A stretch of 64,000 nt of DNA from Prevotella sp. (GCA_016285245.1 JAEEQH010000016.1:1-64000), one strand, 5' to 3'; shown: positions 15,612 through 24,617, counted from the stretch's first letter. The notes: generated by a model from the letters alone, not told the origin. Made by a program: numbers and translations.

Positions 15612-18449
15612 ATGCAAAGCATGAACACGAAAGACTTTGAAATCATGGCGCCCGTCGGCTCGTACGAGTCGCTGCAGGCCGCCATCCAGGCTGGCGCCGA
15701 CTCCGTGTACTTCGGCGTGGAACAGCTGAATATGCGGGCACACTCTGCCAACCACTTCACCGTCGACGACCTGCGCGACATCGCCGCCACGTGCAGCGAC
15801 CACGGCATGAAGTCGTACCTCACGGTGAACACCATCATCTACGGCGAGGACCTCGAGATGATGCGCACCATCATCGACGCCGCCCACGAGGCAGGCATCA
15901 CCGCCGTCATCGCCTCGGACATCGCCGTCATGCAGTACTGCCGGCAGGTGGGCGTGGAGGTCCACCTGTCGACACAGCTGAACATCTCGAACATCGAGGC
16001 GCTGCGCTTCTACGCCCAGTTTGCCGACGTCGTCGTCCTGGCCCGCGAGCTGCGGCTGGAGCAGGTGAAGGACATCTACCGGCAGGTGCAGGAGCAGAAT
16101 ATCTGCGGCCCCAGCGGCCACCAGGTGCGTATTGAGATGTTCTGCCACGGCGCCCTGTGCATGGCCGTCAGCGGCAAGTGCTACATGAGTCTCGACGCCG
16201 CCAACCGCTCGGCCAACCGCGGCGAGTGCATACAGGTATGCCGCCGCTCCTATACCGTCACCGACAACGAGACGGGCTACCAGCTCGAGATAGACAACAA
16301 GTATATCATGTCGCCGAAGGACCTGAAGACCATCCGCTTCATAGACCGCCTGATGGACGCCGGCGTGCGCGTGTTCAAGATAGAAGGTCGCGCCCGTGGA
16401 CCGGAATACGTCTATACCGTCGTGAAATGCTACAAGGAGGCCATCCAGGCCGTGGTCGACGACCAAACGACAGCAGACGCGCCGGCCGTCCCCACCCATT
16501 TCACCGAGGCACAGAAGGACGCGTGGGACGAGCGTCTGGCCACCGTCTTCAACCGCGGCTTCTGGGACGGCTACTACCAGGGCCAGCTGATGGGCGAGTG
16601 GAACAAGAACTACGGCTCGAACGCCACCGAGCGCAAGGTGTACATCGGCAAGGGCGTGAAGTACTTCTCACGCCTCGGCGTGGCGGAGTTCACCGTCGAT
16701 GCCGACACCTTCCGCCTGGGCGACAAGCTGCTGGTGACGGGGCCCACCACCGGTGTGATGTACCTGACGGCCACGGAGATCCACGACAACGACGGCAACC
16801 CCGTCGAGGAGGCGCCGCAGGGCACCCGTGTCGCCATCCCCGTCACGGCGAAGGTGCGCCCCAGCGACAAGCTCTTCAAGATTGTCACCGCCGTACAGAC
16901 ACTCCTGGCGCTCGTCGCCCTCGTACCCCTGCTGCTGGTATCGTGTGCCACCAAGCAGCACCTACCCACCCCAGCACCGGAGAAGAGCATCGTCATCCTC
17001 TACGAGAACGACGTCCACTGCGGCATCGACGGCTACACGAAGATGGCCGGTCTGCGCGACGCCATCGCCGGCAGCGACACGGCCTTTGTGGGTACCGTCT
17101 GCTGCGGCGACTTCCTGCAGGGAGGCACCAGCGGCGCCATCTCGCGCGGACAGTATATCGTCGACATCATGCGCCAGATGAACTACAACGCCATCACCCT
17201 GGGCAACCATGAGTTCGACTACGGCGTGCCACGCATGACCACGCTGCTCCAGACGGTCAACGCCCCCGTGGTGTGTGCCAACTTCTACGACGTCGGTGCG
17301 CCGAAACCCTACTACCCCGCATACGTTATCCACCAGTTTGGCGACAAGCGCATCGCCTTCGTCGGTGCGGTGACGCCCGAGACGATGATTCTGGAGGCCT
17401 ACGCTTTCTACGACAACGATAAGATGGTCTACGACCTGCGTCCCGACAACTTCATCCAGCTTGTCCAGCAGGCCGTCGACGAGGCGCGCCAGGCGGGTGC
17501 CGACTACGTGGTGCTCCTGTCGCACGTCGGTGAGGAGACACAGTCCATGGGCTTCGACTCCCACCGGCTGATTGCCGCTACGAAGGGCATCGACGTGGTG
17601 CTCGACGGCCACACCCACTCGGTGGTACCCCACGACGAGGTGGCCAACAAGGAGAACAAGATTATCGGCATCACACAGACGGGCACGCAGTTCGCCTATG
17701 TCGGCAAGCTGCTCATCAAGGACGGCCGCTTCACGACGACCCTCATCCCCGCCACGGAGATTCCCTACGAGAACGCCCGCGTCACCGCCACCACCGACAG
17801 TGTGAAGACGCTGATGAACGAGACGGTCAATAGGGTCATCGGTACCAGTCCCTATCCCCTCGCAGTAACCAACGAGGACGACATCTACATCGTGCGTTAT
17901 ATGGAGACCAATGCCGGCGACCTCGTCACCGATGCCTACCGTGCCTACACCAAGGCCGACATCGCCCTGGAGAACGGCGGCGGACTGCGTAACGACGTTG
18001 CTGCCGGCAATATCACCTACGGCAACGTGACGGCCCTGTCGCCCTACGACCAGCAGGTCTACAAGATCCAGGCCACGGGTGCCCAGATTGCCGAAGCCCT
18101 CCGTCGGAGTACGGCCAACGTGCCGGTGCCCGACGGTAACTTCCCGCAGTGCTCGGGCATGAAGTACACCATCCACAGCGTCAGCCACACCATCAGCGAC
18201 ATCCTGGTGTTGGACAGCACCACAGGCCAGTACGTCGCCCTCGACCCTGACAAAACCTACACCGTGGCCCTGTCGGCCTACTATACTGGCGGCGGCTTCT
18301 ACAACGCCCTGAAAGACTGCCCCGTGGTGGCTGTCACGACGATGATCACACGCGACATCCTCACCACATTCATAGAGAACGACCTCGGCGGCGAACTGGG
18401 CGACACCTACGCCAAGCCGCAGGGACGTATCACCATCGTTAACGACTAA
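15612..18449 (+). CDS. U32-family protein fused to a 5'-nucleotidase lipoprotein
   Basis: One uninterrupted 945-codon frame. Residues 1-423 are a complete U32 protein of the TrhP/RlhA type (RNA hydroxylation), with EIMAPVGSYESLQAAI and the cysteine cluster FCHGALC, GKC, GECIQVC expected for an iron-sulfur site. Residues 424-445 are a hydrophobic helix ending LLVSC, an apparent lipobox with Cys445. Residues 453-945 are a UshA-like metallophosphatase: ENDVHCG, GDFLQGG, LGNHEFDYG, DGHTHS, then a 5'-nucleotidase C domain. U32 proteins usually end at RPSDKLFK, exactly where the helix begins. Two separate genes appear joined; no ATG exists at the junction. The domain order would place the first half in the cytosol and the second in the periplasm. 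An assembly error cannot be excluded. Confidence 0.85.
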   Translation: MQSMNTKDFEIMAPVGSYESLQAAIQAGADSVYFGVEQLNMRAHSANHFTVDDLRDIAATCSDHGMKSYLTVNTIIYGEDLEMMRTIIDAAHEAGITAVIASDIAVMQYCRQVGVEVHLSTQLNISNIEALRFYAQFADVVVLARELRLEQVKDIYRQVQEQNICGPSGHQVRIEMFCHGALCMAVSGKCYMSLDAANRSANRGECIQVCRRSYTVTDNETGYQLEIDNKYIMSPKDLKTIRFIDRLMDAGVRVFKIEGRARGPEYVYTVVKCYKEAIQAVVDDQTTADAPAVPTHFTEAQKDAWDERLATVFNRGFWDGYYQGQLMGEWNKNYGSNATERKVYIGKGVKYFSRLGVAEFTVDADTFRLGDKLLVTGPTTGVMYLTATEIHDNDGNPVEEAPQGTRVAIPVTAKVRPSDKLFKIVTAVQTLLALVALVPLLLVSCATKQHLPTPAPEKSIVILYENDVHCGIDGYTKMAGLRDAIAGSDTAFVGTVCCGDFLQGGTSGAISRGQYIVDIMRQMNYNAITLGNHEFDYGVPRMTTLLQTVNAPVVCANFYDVGAPKPYYPAYVIHQFGDKRIAFVGAVTPETMILEAYAFYDNDKMVYDLRPDNFIQLVQQAVDEARQAGADYVVLLSHVGEETQSMGFDSHRLIAATKGIDVVLDGHTHSVVPHDEVANKENKIIGITQTGTQFAYVGKLLIKDGRFTTTLIPATEIPYENARVTATTDSVKTLMNETVNRVIGTSPYPLAVTNEDDIYIVRYMETNAGDLVTDAYRAYTKADIALENGGGLRNDVAAGNITYGNVTALSPYDQQVYKIQATGAQIAEALRRSTANVPVPDGNFPQCSGMKYTIHSVSHTISDILVLDSTTGQYVALDPDKTYTVALSAYYTGGGFYNALKDCPVVAVTTMITRDILTTFIENDLGGELGDTYAKPQGRITIVND

Positions 18450-18455
18450 GCGCTG

Positions 18456-19256
18456 ATGGCCGTCATCGAGATCACATCACTGGAACACGAAGGACTGGAG
18501 GTGTTCAGCACCCTGACCGAGGCCCAGCTGCGCATGGAGCTGGAGCCGGAGCGCGGCCTGTTCATCGCCGAGAGCCCGAAGGTGATCCGTGTGGCCCTCG
18601 ACGCCGGCTGGGAGCCAACGGCGCTGCTCTGCGAGCGGCGCCATATCGACGGCGACGCCCGCGACATCATTGAGCGCGTCGGCGACATCCCCATCTATAC
18701 CGGCAGCCGCGAGCTGCTGGCACGGCTGACGGGCTACACCCTGACACGCGGCGTGCTCTGTGCCATGCGGCGCCGTCCCATGCCACCGGTAGAGGCTGTC
18801 GTCAAGGACGCCCGCCGCGTGGTGGTCATCGAGGCCGTCACCGACACCACCAACATCGGCGCCATCTTCCGCTCGGCAGCAGCACTGGGCATCGACGCCG
18901 TGCTGCTGACACGCGACGCCTGCGACCCCCTGAACCGGCGGGCCGTGCGCGTCTCCATGGGCAGCGTCTTCCTCGTCCCATGGACATGGCTCGACGCACC
19001 CATCAGCTCGCTACACGACTACGGCCTCCGCACCGCCGCCATGGCCCTATGCGACGACAGTATAGGCCTCAACGACCCGCGGCTGCTGGAGGAGCAGCGG
19101 CTGGCCATCATCATGGGCACCGAGGGCGACGGCCTGCGGCCCCAGACCATCAGCGAGGCCGACTACACCGTCAAGATCCCGATGGCCCATGGCGTCGACT
19201 CGCTGAACGTCGCTGCTGCCGCCGCCGTGGCCTTCTGGCAGCTAAGAGCAAAGTGA
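18456..19256 (+). CDS. TrmH/SpoU-family RNA 2'-O-methyltransferase
   Basis: A 266-residue SPOUT enzyme. The N-terminal 100 residues form an L30e-like RNA-binding region (FIAESPKVIRVAL). The catalytic knot has NIGAIFRSAAALGIDAVLL (motif 1), IIMGTEGDGL (motif 2) and IPMAHGVDSLNVAAAAAV (motif 3), which bind S-adenosylmethionine. The target (rRNA or tRNA) cannot be told from sequence. It starts 6 bases after the U32/5'-nucleotidase stop, so the two are cotranscribed. The U32 half also probably modifies RNA, giving the operon an RNA-modification theme. Confidence 0.88.
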   Translation: MAVIEITSLEHEGLEVFSTLTEAQLRMELEPERGLFIAESPKVIRVALDAGWEPTALLCERRHIDGDARDIIERVGDIPIYTGSRELLARLTGYTLTRGVLCAMRRRPMPPVEAVVKDARRVVVIEAVTDTTNIGAIFRSAAALGIDAVLLTRDACDPLNRRAVRVSMGSVFLVPWTWLDAPISSLHDYGLRTAAMALCDDSIGLNDPRLLEEQRLAIIMGTEGDGLRPQTISEADYTVKIPMAHGVDSLNVAAAAAVAFWQLRAK

Positions 19257-19322
19257 ATATGCAAAAATGTAAAAATGGTGCTATCTTTACTTTTTTTACC
19301 TTTTTACTTTTATACCTTTAAT
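19257..19322 (+). repeat. T-rich heptad array
   Basis: ATGTAAAAATG then TTTTTTACCTTTTTACTTTTATACC. A nearly identical T-rich run, TTTTACCTTTTTACTTTTT, separates rpsB and tsf at 38739-38778. It lies just upstream of the trpS promoter. Confidence 0.55.
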
Positions 19323-19330
19323 TTATTTCG

Positions 19331-19338
19331 TACCTTTG
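19331..19338 (+). promoter_or_regulatory. -7 box for trpS
   Basis: TACCTTTG lies 28 bases upstream of the trpS ATG. Confidence 0.7.
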
Positions 19339-19366
19339 CAGCCAAATTAACAACCAACAGAAAAGA

Positions 19367-20431
19367 ATGGGAAAAGTAATCTTGACCGGCGACCGTCCTA
19401 CGGGTAAGCTCCACCTGGGCCATTATGTAGGTTCGCTGCGCCGTCGCGTAGAGCTGCAGAACGCTGGCGACTACGACCGAATGTTTGTGTTCATGGCCGA
19501 CGTACAGGCCCTCACCGACAATGCCGACAACCCCGAGAAGCTGCGCCAGAGCATCATCCAGGTAGCCATCGACTACCTCAGCGCAGGCCTCGACCCCACG
19601 AAGTGTACCATCTTCATACAGAGCCACATCCCCGAGTTGGCTGAGCTGACGACCTACCTGATGAACCTCATCACCGTCAGCCGCGTACAGCGTAATCCGA
19701 CGGTGAAGACCGAGATCAAGATGCGTAACTTCGAGGCCAACATCCCCCTCGGCTTCTTCTGCTACCCCGTCAGCCAGGCTGCCGACATCACGCTGTTCAA
19801 GTCGACAACGGTGCCCGCCGGCGAGGACCAGGAGCCGATGCTCGAGGTGACACGTGAGCTCGTGAACCGCTTTAACAACACCTACGCCCCCGTGCTGGTG
19901 GAACCGAACATCATGCTCCCCGAGAACGCCACGGCGCGCCGTCTGCCCGGCACCGACGGTAAGGAGAAAATGTCGAAGTCGCTCGGCAACTGCATCTACC
20001 TGAGCGACTCCGCCGACGAGGTATGGCAGAAGGTGCGCTCGATGTACACCGACCCCCTGCACCTGAACGTCAGCGACCCCGGACATGTCGAGGGCAACGC
20101 CGTCTTCACCTATCTTGACGCCTTCTCCTGCGACCAGGACTTCGCCGACTTCTGGCCCGAGTACCAGAACCTCGACGAGCTGAAGGAGCACTACACCCGC
20201 GGCGGACTGGGCGACATGAAGTGCAAGAAGTTCCTGAACGAGGTGCTCAACAAGTTCCTCGAGCCCATGCGCCAGCGTCGTGCCGAACTGGAGAAGGACA
20301 TCCCCGAGATCTGCAACATCCTGAAGAAGGGAACGGAGCAGGCCCGCGAGGTGGGTGCCCAGACCATGGCCGAGGTTCGTCGTGCCATGCGCATCGACTA
20401 CTTCAACGACGACACGATGTGGAAGATTTGA
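19367..20431 (+). CDS. trpS: Tryptophan--tRNA ligase
   Basis: A 354-residue class I synthetase that charges tRNA-Trp. The HIGH-type motif is [12 protein letters not shown] at the N-terminus and the KMSKS loop is [10 protein letters not shown] near residue 205. The dimer and Trp-pocket blocks ([28 protein letters not shown]) are intact. Length is normal. It has its own promoter and is followed by a heptad array that runs into the Fur-family gene. Confidence 0.96.
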   Translation: MGKVILTGDRPTGKLHLGHYVGSLRRRVELQNAGDYDRMFVFMADVQALTDNADNPEKLRQSIIQVAIDYLSAGLDPTKCTIFIQSHIPELAELTTYLMNLITVSRVQRNPTVKTEIKMRNFEANIPLGFFCYPVSQAADITLFKSTTVPAGEDQEPMLEVTRELVNRFNNTYAPVLVEPNIMLPENATARRLPGTDGKEKMSKSLGNCIYLSDSADEVWQKVRSMYTDPLHLNVSDPGHVEGNAVFTYLDAFSCDQDFADFWPEYQNLDELKEHYTRGGLGDMKCKKFLNEVLNKFLEPMRQRRAELEKDIPEICNILKKGTEQAREVGAQTMAEVRRAMRIDYFNDDTMWKI

Positions 20432-20433
20432 AA

Positions 20434-20462
20434 AATGTAAGAATTGAAAAATTGAAGAATTG
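20434..20462 (+). repeat. Heptad array (ATTGAAGA type) supplying a start codon
   Basis: AAAAATGTAAGAATTGAAAA and following ATTGAAGAATTGAAG lie between trpS and the Fur-family gene; the last unit contains the TTG start at 20460. Confidence 0.7.
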
Positions 20463-20888
20463 AAGAGCGAGGAGTGCGAGACACTATTGGCGTCTCATGA
20501 TATCAAGCCTACGGCAAACCGCATTGTCGTAGCACGGACATTGGCCGCTGCAGAGCGGCCAATGTCGTTATCGGAGCTGGAGTACAAGATCTTGTCCATT
20601 GACAAGTCGGGCATCTTCCGCACGCTGACGCTGTTCCGCGAGCACCACCTCGTTCACGTCCTCGAGGACGGCGGCGACGGCGTGCGCTATGAGCTCTGCC
20701 ACAGCCACGACCACCACCGTGAGGACGACGACCAGCACGTCCACTTCTACTGTGAGCACTGTCACCGCACCTTCTGTCTCGCCGACACCCCCATCCCCCA
20801 CGTCACCCTTCCCGACGGCTACGAGGCCCTGAGCACCAACTACATGGTGAAAGGGCTCTGTCCGGAGTGCCGTAAAGGGACACGCTGA
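20460..20888 (+). CDS. Fur-family metal-responsive repressor (possibly Zur)
   Basis: A 142-residue winged-helix regulator. The DNA-binding half includes IKPTANRIVVARTL and SLSELEYKILSIDKSGIFRTLTLF. The metal-binding half has HSHDHHREDDDQHVHFYC and two CxxC pairs (CEHC, CPEC) for structural zinc. The only plausible start is TTG 20460 inside a heptad array. The P-type zinc/cadmium ATPase gene lies 1.4 kb away in convergent orientation, and its promoter has a palindrome at 24519-24531, so zinc control of that gene is a reasonable guess. Fur versus Zur cannot be settled by eye. Confidence 0.85.
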   Translation: MKSEECETLLASHDIKPTANRIVVARTLAAAERPMSLSELEYKILSIDKSGIFRTLTLFREHHLVHVLEDGGDGVRYELCHSHDHHREDDDQHVHFYCEHCHRTFCLADTPIPHVTLPDGYEALSTNYMVKGLCPECRKGTR

Positions 20889-20918
20889 GAGAAGAAACGG
20901 CATAGTCACCGCCACCTT

Positions 20919-22322
20919 ATGTTACACCCCCTGCACACCGACCTCACCCCGCCTGAGCGGTTCACCTACCCTTTCTGCTACGAGCCTCATCCGCTCTGTC
21001 GGCTGGCCGCTGCCGAGGTGCAGCGCCACCTCGCGACGATGACACTCACCGAAGGGAAGATGTTCGGTGTGCTGGTGGTTTCCACTCCCGACGGAGCCCC
21101 CACTCCCGACGATTCATCGTCGGGCTCATCCTCGGGCTCTCTCTACTTCCTCGCCGCCTACTCGGGCCTCCTCGAAGGCCGCAACGACTGGCCCTACTTC
21201 GTGCCCCCCGTCTACGACGCCCAACAGCCCGACGGCCACTTCAAGACGACGGAGCGCGTCATCTCAGCCATGCGCGACGACAGCCAGCGCGACGAACGGC
21301 GGCGGATGTCACAGGAGCTGCAGCAATGGCTCTTCCGCCACTACCGCGTGCTGAACGCCCATGGCGAGGCGCACGACCTGATAGAGGTGTGGCAGGACTA
21401 CCACTGCTCCGAGCGCATACGCCGCCGGTTCCCCATGCCGCCCGGTGGCACCGGCGACTGCTGTGCGCCAAAACTGCTGCAGTATGCCTATCAGCAGGGG
21501 CTGAAGCCGCTCTGCATGGCGGAGTTCTGGTGGGGACCGTCGCCACGGAGCGAGGTGCGCCACCACGGACAGTTCTACCCCGCCTGTCGCGGCAAGTGCA
21601 AGCCCGTGCTGACATGGATGCTCCAGGGGCTGGACGTAGACCCTTCGCCCGACGCCGACGGACTCACGAAGCTCGACATCGACATTGTCTATGAGGACGA
21701 CGTGATGGCCGTGGTCAACAAACCGTCGGGACTACTCAGCGTCCCAGGACGGACCGAGCACCACAGCGTGGCCACCATCGTCCAGCAGCGCTGGGAGGGT
21801 GCCCTGCTCGTACACCGCCTGGATATGTGGACCTCGGGACTGCTCGTCGTGGCCAAGAACCGCGATATCTACAGGGTGCTGCAACGGCAGTTCGCCGAAC
21901 GCAGCGTCAGGAAGCGCTACGTCGCCCTGCTCAGCGGCCCGCTGCCCGCCGAAAAGCCCACCCGCGGCACCATCTCACTACCCCTCTATGCCGACCCGCT
22001 GAACAGGCCGCGACAGGTGGTGGACTACCAGCTGGGCAAGCCCGCCGTCACCGACTACGAAGTCCTGACACCAACCATTATCCATTCTCCAATATCAATT
22101 ATCCATTCTCAATTGCCTCTTATCGCCCTCTACCCCCATACCGGCCGCACGCACCAGCTGCGGATGCACTGTGCCCACAAGGACGGGCTGGGCTGTCCCA
22201 TTCTGGGCGATGAGCTCTACGGTCAGCAGGCCGACCGCCTCTACCTGCACGCCGAACAAATATGGCTGACCCATCCCGTGACAGGTCAGCCAATGCACTT
22301 CGAACAGCAGGCACCATTCTAA
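20919..22322 (+). CDS. RluA-family pseudouridine synthase with long N-terminal extension
   Basis: A 467-residue protein. Residues about 245-467 are the RluA catalytic domain: VHRLDMWTSGLLVVAKN carries the catalytic Asp302, with PHTGRTHQLRMHCAH further on. Residues 1-240 are an extension with several Cys and His residues and no domain I can name; such extensions occur in Bacteroidetes RluA proteins. Residues about 388-398 (IIHSPISIIHSQL) are encoded by a repeat array and interrupt the usual sequence between LTPT and PLIALYPHTG. Stop overlaps closely with the convergent zntA gene. Confidence 0.85.
   Translation: MLHPLHTDLTPPERFTYPFCYEPHPLCRLAAAEVQRHLATMTLTEGKMFGVLVVSTPDGAPTPDDSSSGSSSGSLYFLAAYSGLLEGRNDWPYFVPPVYDAQQPDGHFKTTERVISAMRDDSQRDERRRMSQELQQWLFRHYRVLNAHGEAHDLIEVWQDYHCSERIRRRFPMPPGGTGDCCAPKLLQYAYQQGLKPLCMAEFWWGPSPRSEVRHHGQFYPACRGKCKPVLTWMLQGLDVDPSPDADGLTKLDIDIVYEDDVMAVVNKPSGLLSVPGRTEHHSVATIVQQRWEGALLVHRLDMWTSGLLVVAKNRDIYRVLQRQFAERSVRKRYVALLSGPLPAEKPTRGTISLPLYADPLNRPRQVVDYQLGKPAVTDYEVLTPTIIHSPISIIHSQLPLIALYPHTGRTHQLRMHCAHKDGLGCPILGDELYGQQADRLYLHAEQIWLTHPVTGQPMHFEQQAPF
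22079..22113 (+). repeat. In-frame repeat array in the RluA-like gene
   Basis: Two copies of ATTATCCATTCTC with a third partial (CAATATCAATT) encode IIHSPISIIHSQL, absent from the conserved domain pattern. Confidence 0.65.
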
Positions 22323-22325
22323 TCC

Positions 22326-24461
22326 TTATGATCGCAGCGCCCGCATGGCGTTGAGGACAGCCAGCACCGTCACGCCCACATCGGCAAAGACGGCGAGCCA
22401 CATCGTGGCCAGACCGAAGGTCGCCAGCACCAGCACAGCCACCTTGACGCCAATGGCGAAGACCACGTTCTGACGGGCGATGGCCAGCGTACGGCGTGCC
22501 AGACGGATGGCCGTGGCAATCTTCGACGGCTTGTCGTCCATCAGCACCACGTCGGCTGCCTCGATGGCCGCGTCGCTGCCCAGTCCGCCCATGGCGATGC
22601 CGACGTCGGCACGCGCTAGCACGGGGGCATCGTTGATGCCGTCGCCGACGAAAGCCACAGTCTCACTTCCCGCCTTGTTGTCGTTATGACGTAATAACGT
22701 GATATCGTTATAACGACTGTCGTCGAAATACTTCACCTTATCCGTAGGCAGCAGCTCGGCATGATACTCCGAGAGGCCGAGCTTCGCGGCAACGTCGGCA
22801 GCCATCTCGCGGCGGTCGCCCGTCAACATCACCGTTCTCTTCACACCCAGTGCCTTCAGCTCGCTGATGGCCTGCTGGCTGTCGTCTTTAATCTTGTCGT
22901 TGATGACGATATGACCGGCGTACTCACCATCAATGGCCACGTGGATGATGGTGCCTACATGATGGCAGTCGCGCCACTGGGCACCCACGGCCTCCATCAT
23001 CTTCGTGTTGCCCACGGCCACCCACTTGTCGCCGACACGGGCCTTGATGCCGTGACCAGCCACCTCCTCGACATCGCTCACCACACAGCCGTCCGTCGCC
23101 TCGTCGGGGAAGGCGTCGCGCAGGGCCGCCCCGATGGGGTGTGTCGAGAAGTGCTCCACGTGGGCAGCGAGGTGGAGGAGTTGAGAGTTCTCGCCTTGCG
23201 AGCGTCCTTCGGCCGAGCGGAGAGTTGAGAGATGAGAGATATGATTACATGAAGAGTCTGATGGGTGAACAGCGTTCACCTGAAATTGGCCGTGTGTCAG
23301 CGTGCCCGTCTTGTCGAAGACCACCGTGTCGACCTTAGCCAGCACGTCCATGTAGTTCGCACCCTTGATGAGGATGCCACGGCGCGAGGCACCGCCGATG
23401 CCACCGAAGAACGTCAGGGGCACGCTGATGACCAGGGCGCAGGGACAGCTGACGACGAGGAACAGCAGGGCACGGTAGAGCCAGGTGGGGAAAACGGTGA
23501 GAAATGAGAGATGAGAAGTGAGAGCTATGATTACTGGCGGCACGACGGCCAGCAGCAGCGCGGCGCCCACCACGATCGGCGTGTAGACACGGGCGAAGCG
23601 CGTGATGAAGGTCTCGCTCTTAGACTTATGCTCGCCGGCGTTCTCCACGAGGTTGATGATCTTCGAGACGGTGCTCTCGCCGAACGACTTCGTGGTGCGT
23701 ACCCTCAGCACGCCGCTCATGTTGACGCAGCCCGAGATGACCTCGTCGTCGATGCCCACCTCGCGCGGCACACTCTCGCCCGTCAGCGCCACGGTATTCA
23801 GCGCCGACGTGCCCTCGACGATGACACCGTCCAGCGGCACCCGCTCGCCCGGTTTGATGACGATGATCGAGCCCACCGCCACCTCAGCAGGACTAACGTC
23901 AAGACTATTCTCGTTCCTCGTTCCTCCTTCCTCGTTCCTCGCTCCTCGTTCCACATGTGCCACGTCCGGCCGGATGTCCATCAGGTGGGCAATGCTCTTG
24001 CGGCTCTGTCCCTCGGCGTAGCCCTCGAACAGCTCGCCGACCTGGAAGAACAGCATGACGAAGACCGCCTCGGGGAACTGTGTCTCCGCCCCCGGCAGGA
24101 AACCGATGCAGAGGGCGCCGATGGTCGCCACCGACATCAGGAAATGCTCGTTGAAGGCGTCGCCGTGGGCCAGTCCCTCGGCCGCCTCTTTCAGCGTCTC
24201 GTGGCCTATCAGCAGATAAGGTACGAGATAGACCAGCAGCAGCTGCCATGTCGTCAGCGACAGGTTCTTCTCAATCAGGACGGCTGCTACCAGCAGCAGC
24301 GCCGTCACAACGATGAGCACCAGCTGACGACGCAGCGAGTGCTCGTGGTGGTGGTGTTCATGGTCATGGTGATGATCATGATGGTGCTCATGATGGTGCT
24401 CGTGCTCATGACAGCAGCACTCATGTTCATGTTCGTGGTGATGATGATGTTCGTGTGCCAT
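22326..24461 (-). CDS. zntA: Zinc/cadmium-type P1B ATPase with His-rich N-terminus
   Basis: A 711-residue heavy-metal exporter. The first 45 residues are a His/Glu-rich metal-binding tail (runs of HHEHEH with CCC) instead of a CxxC HMA domain. The CPC metal site (SCPCALV) is near residue 338, the phosphorylated Asp in DKTGTLT near 381, and MLTGDRREMA and GDGINDAP complete the ATPase core. CPC with a His-rich tail fits Zn/Cd/Pb export. Three low-complexity stretches (about residues 170-184, 309-319 and 405-432) are encoded by heptad arrays inserted in frame. The gene has its own promoter and is divergent from the dipeptidase gene. Confidence 0.92.
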   Translation of the reverse strand: MAHEHHHHHEHEHECCCHEHEHHHEHHHDHHHDHEHHHHEHSLRRQLVLIVVTALLLVAAVLIEKNLSLTTWQLLLVYLVPYLLIGHETLKEAAEGLAHGDAFNEHFLMSVATIGALCIGFLPGAETQFPEAVFVMLFFQVGELFEGYAEGQSRKSIAHLMDIRPDVAHVERGARNEEGGTRNENSLDVSPAEVAVGSIIVIKPGERVPLDGVIVEGTSALNTVALTGESVPREVGIDDEVISGCVNMSGVLRVRTTKSFGESTVSKIINLVENAGEHKSKSETFITRFARVYTPIVVGAALLLAVVPPVIIALTSHLSFLTVFPTWLYRALLFLVVSCPCALVISVPLTFFGGIGGASRRGILIKGANYMDVLAKVDTVVFDKTGTLTHGQFQVNAVHPSDSSCNHISHLSTLRSAEGRSQGENSQLLHLAAHVEHFSTHPIGAALRDAFPDEATDGCVVSDVEEVAGHGIKARVGDKWVAVGNTKMMEAVGAQWRDCHHVGTIIHVAIDGEYAGHIVINDKIKDDSQQAISELKALGVKRTVMLTGDRREMAADVAAKLGLSEYHAELLPTDKVKYFDDSRYNDITLLRHNDNKAGSETVAFVGDGINDAPVLARADVGIAMGGLGSDAAIEAADVVLMDDKPSKIATAIRLARRTLAIARQNVVFAIGVKVAVLVLATFGLATMWLAVFADVGVTVLAVLNAMRALRS
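23165..23248 (-). repeat. In-frame repeat insertion 1 in zntA
   Basis: GAGTTGAGAGTTCTCG, an intervening CCTTCGGCCGAGCGG, then GAGAGTTGAGAGATGAGAGA and TATGATTAC. It encodes about 27 residues (SHLSTLRSAEGRSQGENSQ) in the nucleotide-binding domain. The TATGATTAC end matches the GAGGTATGATTA element at 34550 and 39719. Confidence 0.7.
23503..23535 (-). repeat. In-frame repeat insertion 2 in zntA
   Basis: AATGAGAGATGAGAAGTGAG followed by AGCTATGATTACTGG; the same arrangement as insertion 1, here encoding a short stretch (LTSHLSFL) next to a membrane segment. Confidence 0.6.
23909..23952 (-). repeat. In-frame repeat insertion 3 in zntA
   Basis: Tandem CGTTCCT/CTTCCTC heptads encode ERGARNEEGGTRNEN in the actuator-domain region. 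Confidence 0.75.
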
Positions 24462-24497
24462 AATTATTTCAATTTTTCAATTCTTCAGATCCCGCTG

Positions 24498-24505
24498 CAA
24501 AGGTA
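24498..24505 (-). promoter_or_regulatory. -7 box for zntA
   Basis: Minus-strand TACCTTTG lies 36 bases upstream of the zntA ATG. Confidence 0.7.
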
Positions 24506-24518
24506 CGGCGAAGTTTTC

Positions 24519-24531
24519 GCAACTCGGTTGC
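24519..24531. promoter_or_regulatory. Candidate operator palindrome in the zntA promoter
   Basis: GCAAC-TCG-GTTGC, extended to near-symmetry as TTCGCAACTCGGTTGCAAA, lies in the -20 to -35 region of the zntA promoter. It does not match the classical Zur or Fur box; a role for the nearby Fur-family protein is speculation. Confidence 0.3.
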
Positions 24532-24585
24532 AAAGTGAAGTTGAAAAAGGCGTTTGGAAAATTTTGCACTTTCAGAAATAATCAC

Positions 24586-24593
24586 TATCTTTG
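24586..24593 (+). promoter_or_regulatory. -7 box for the dipeptidase gene
   Basis: TATCTTTG lies 25 bases before ATG 24618. Because transcription should begin near 24600, the in-frame TTG at 24591 cannot be the start. Confidence 0.7.
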
Positions 24594-24617
24594 TGCCTGT
24601 CTATTAATGAAAACAAT

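Noticed and set aside
16962..18188. A 408-codon antisense frame in the U32/5'-nucleotidase gene
   Set aside because: Same reason: composition of a reverse-complement shadow; the plus-strand frame has complete enzyme motifs throughout.
24591..24617. TTG start for the dipeptidase
   Set aside because: It overlaps the TATCTTTG promoter box, so it would precede the transcription start.
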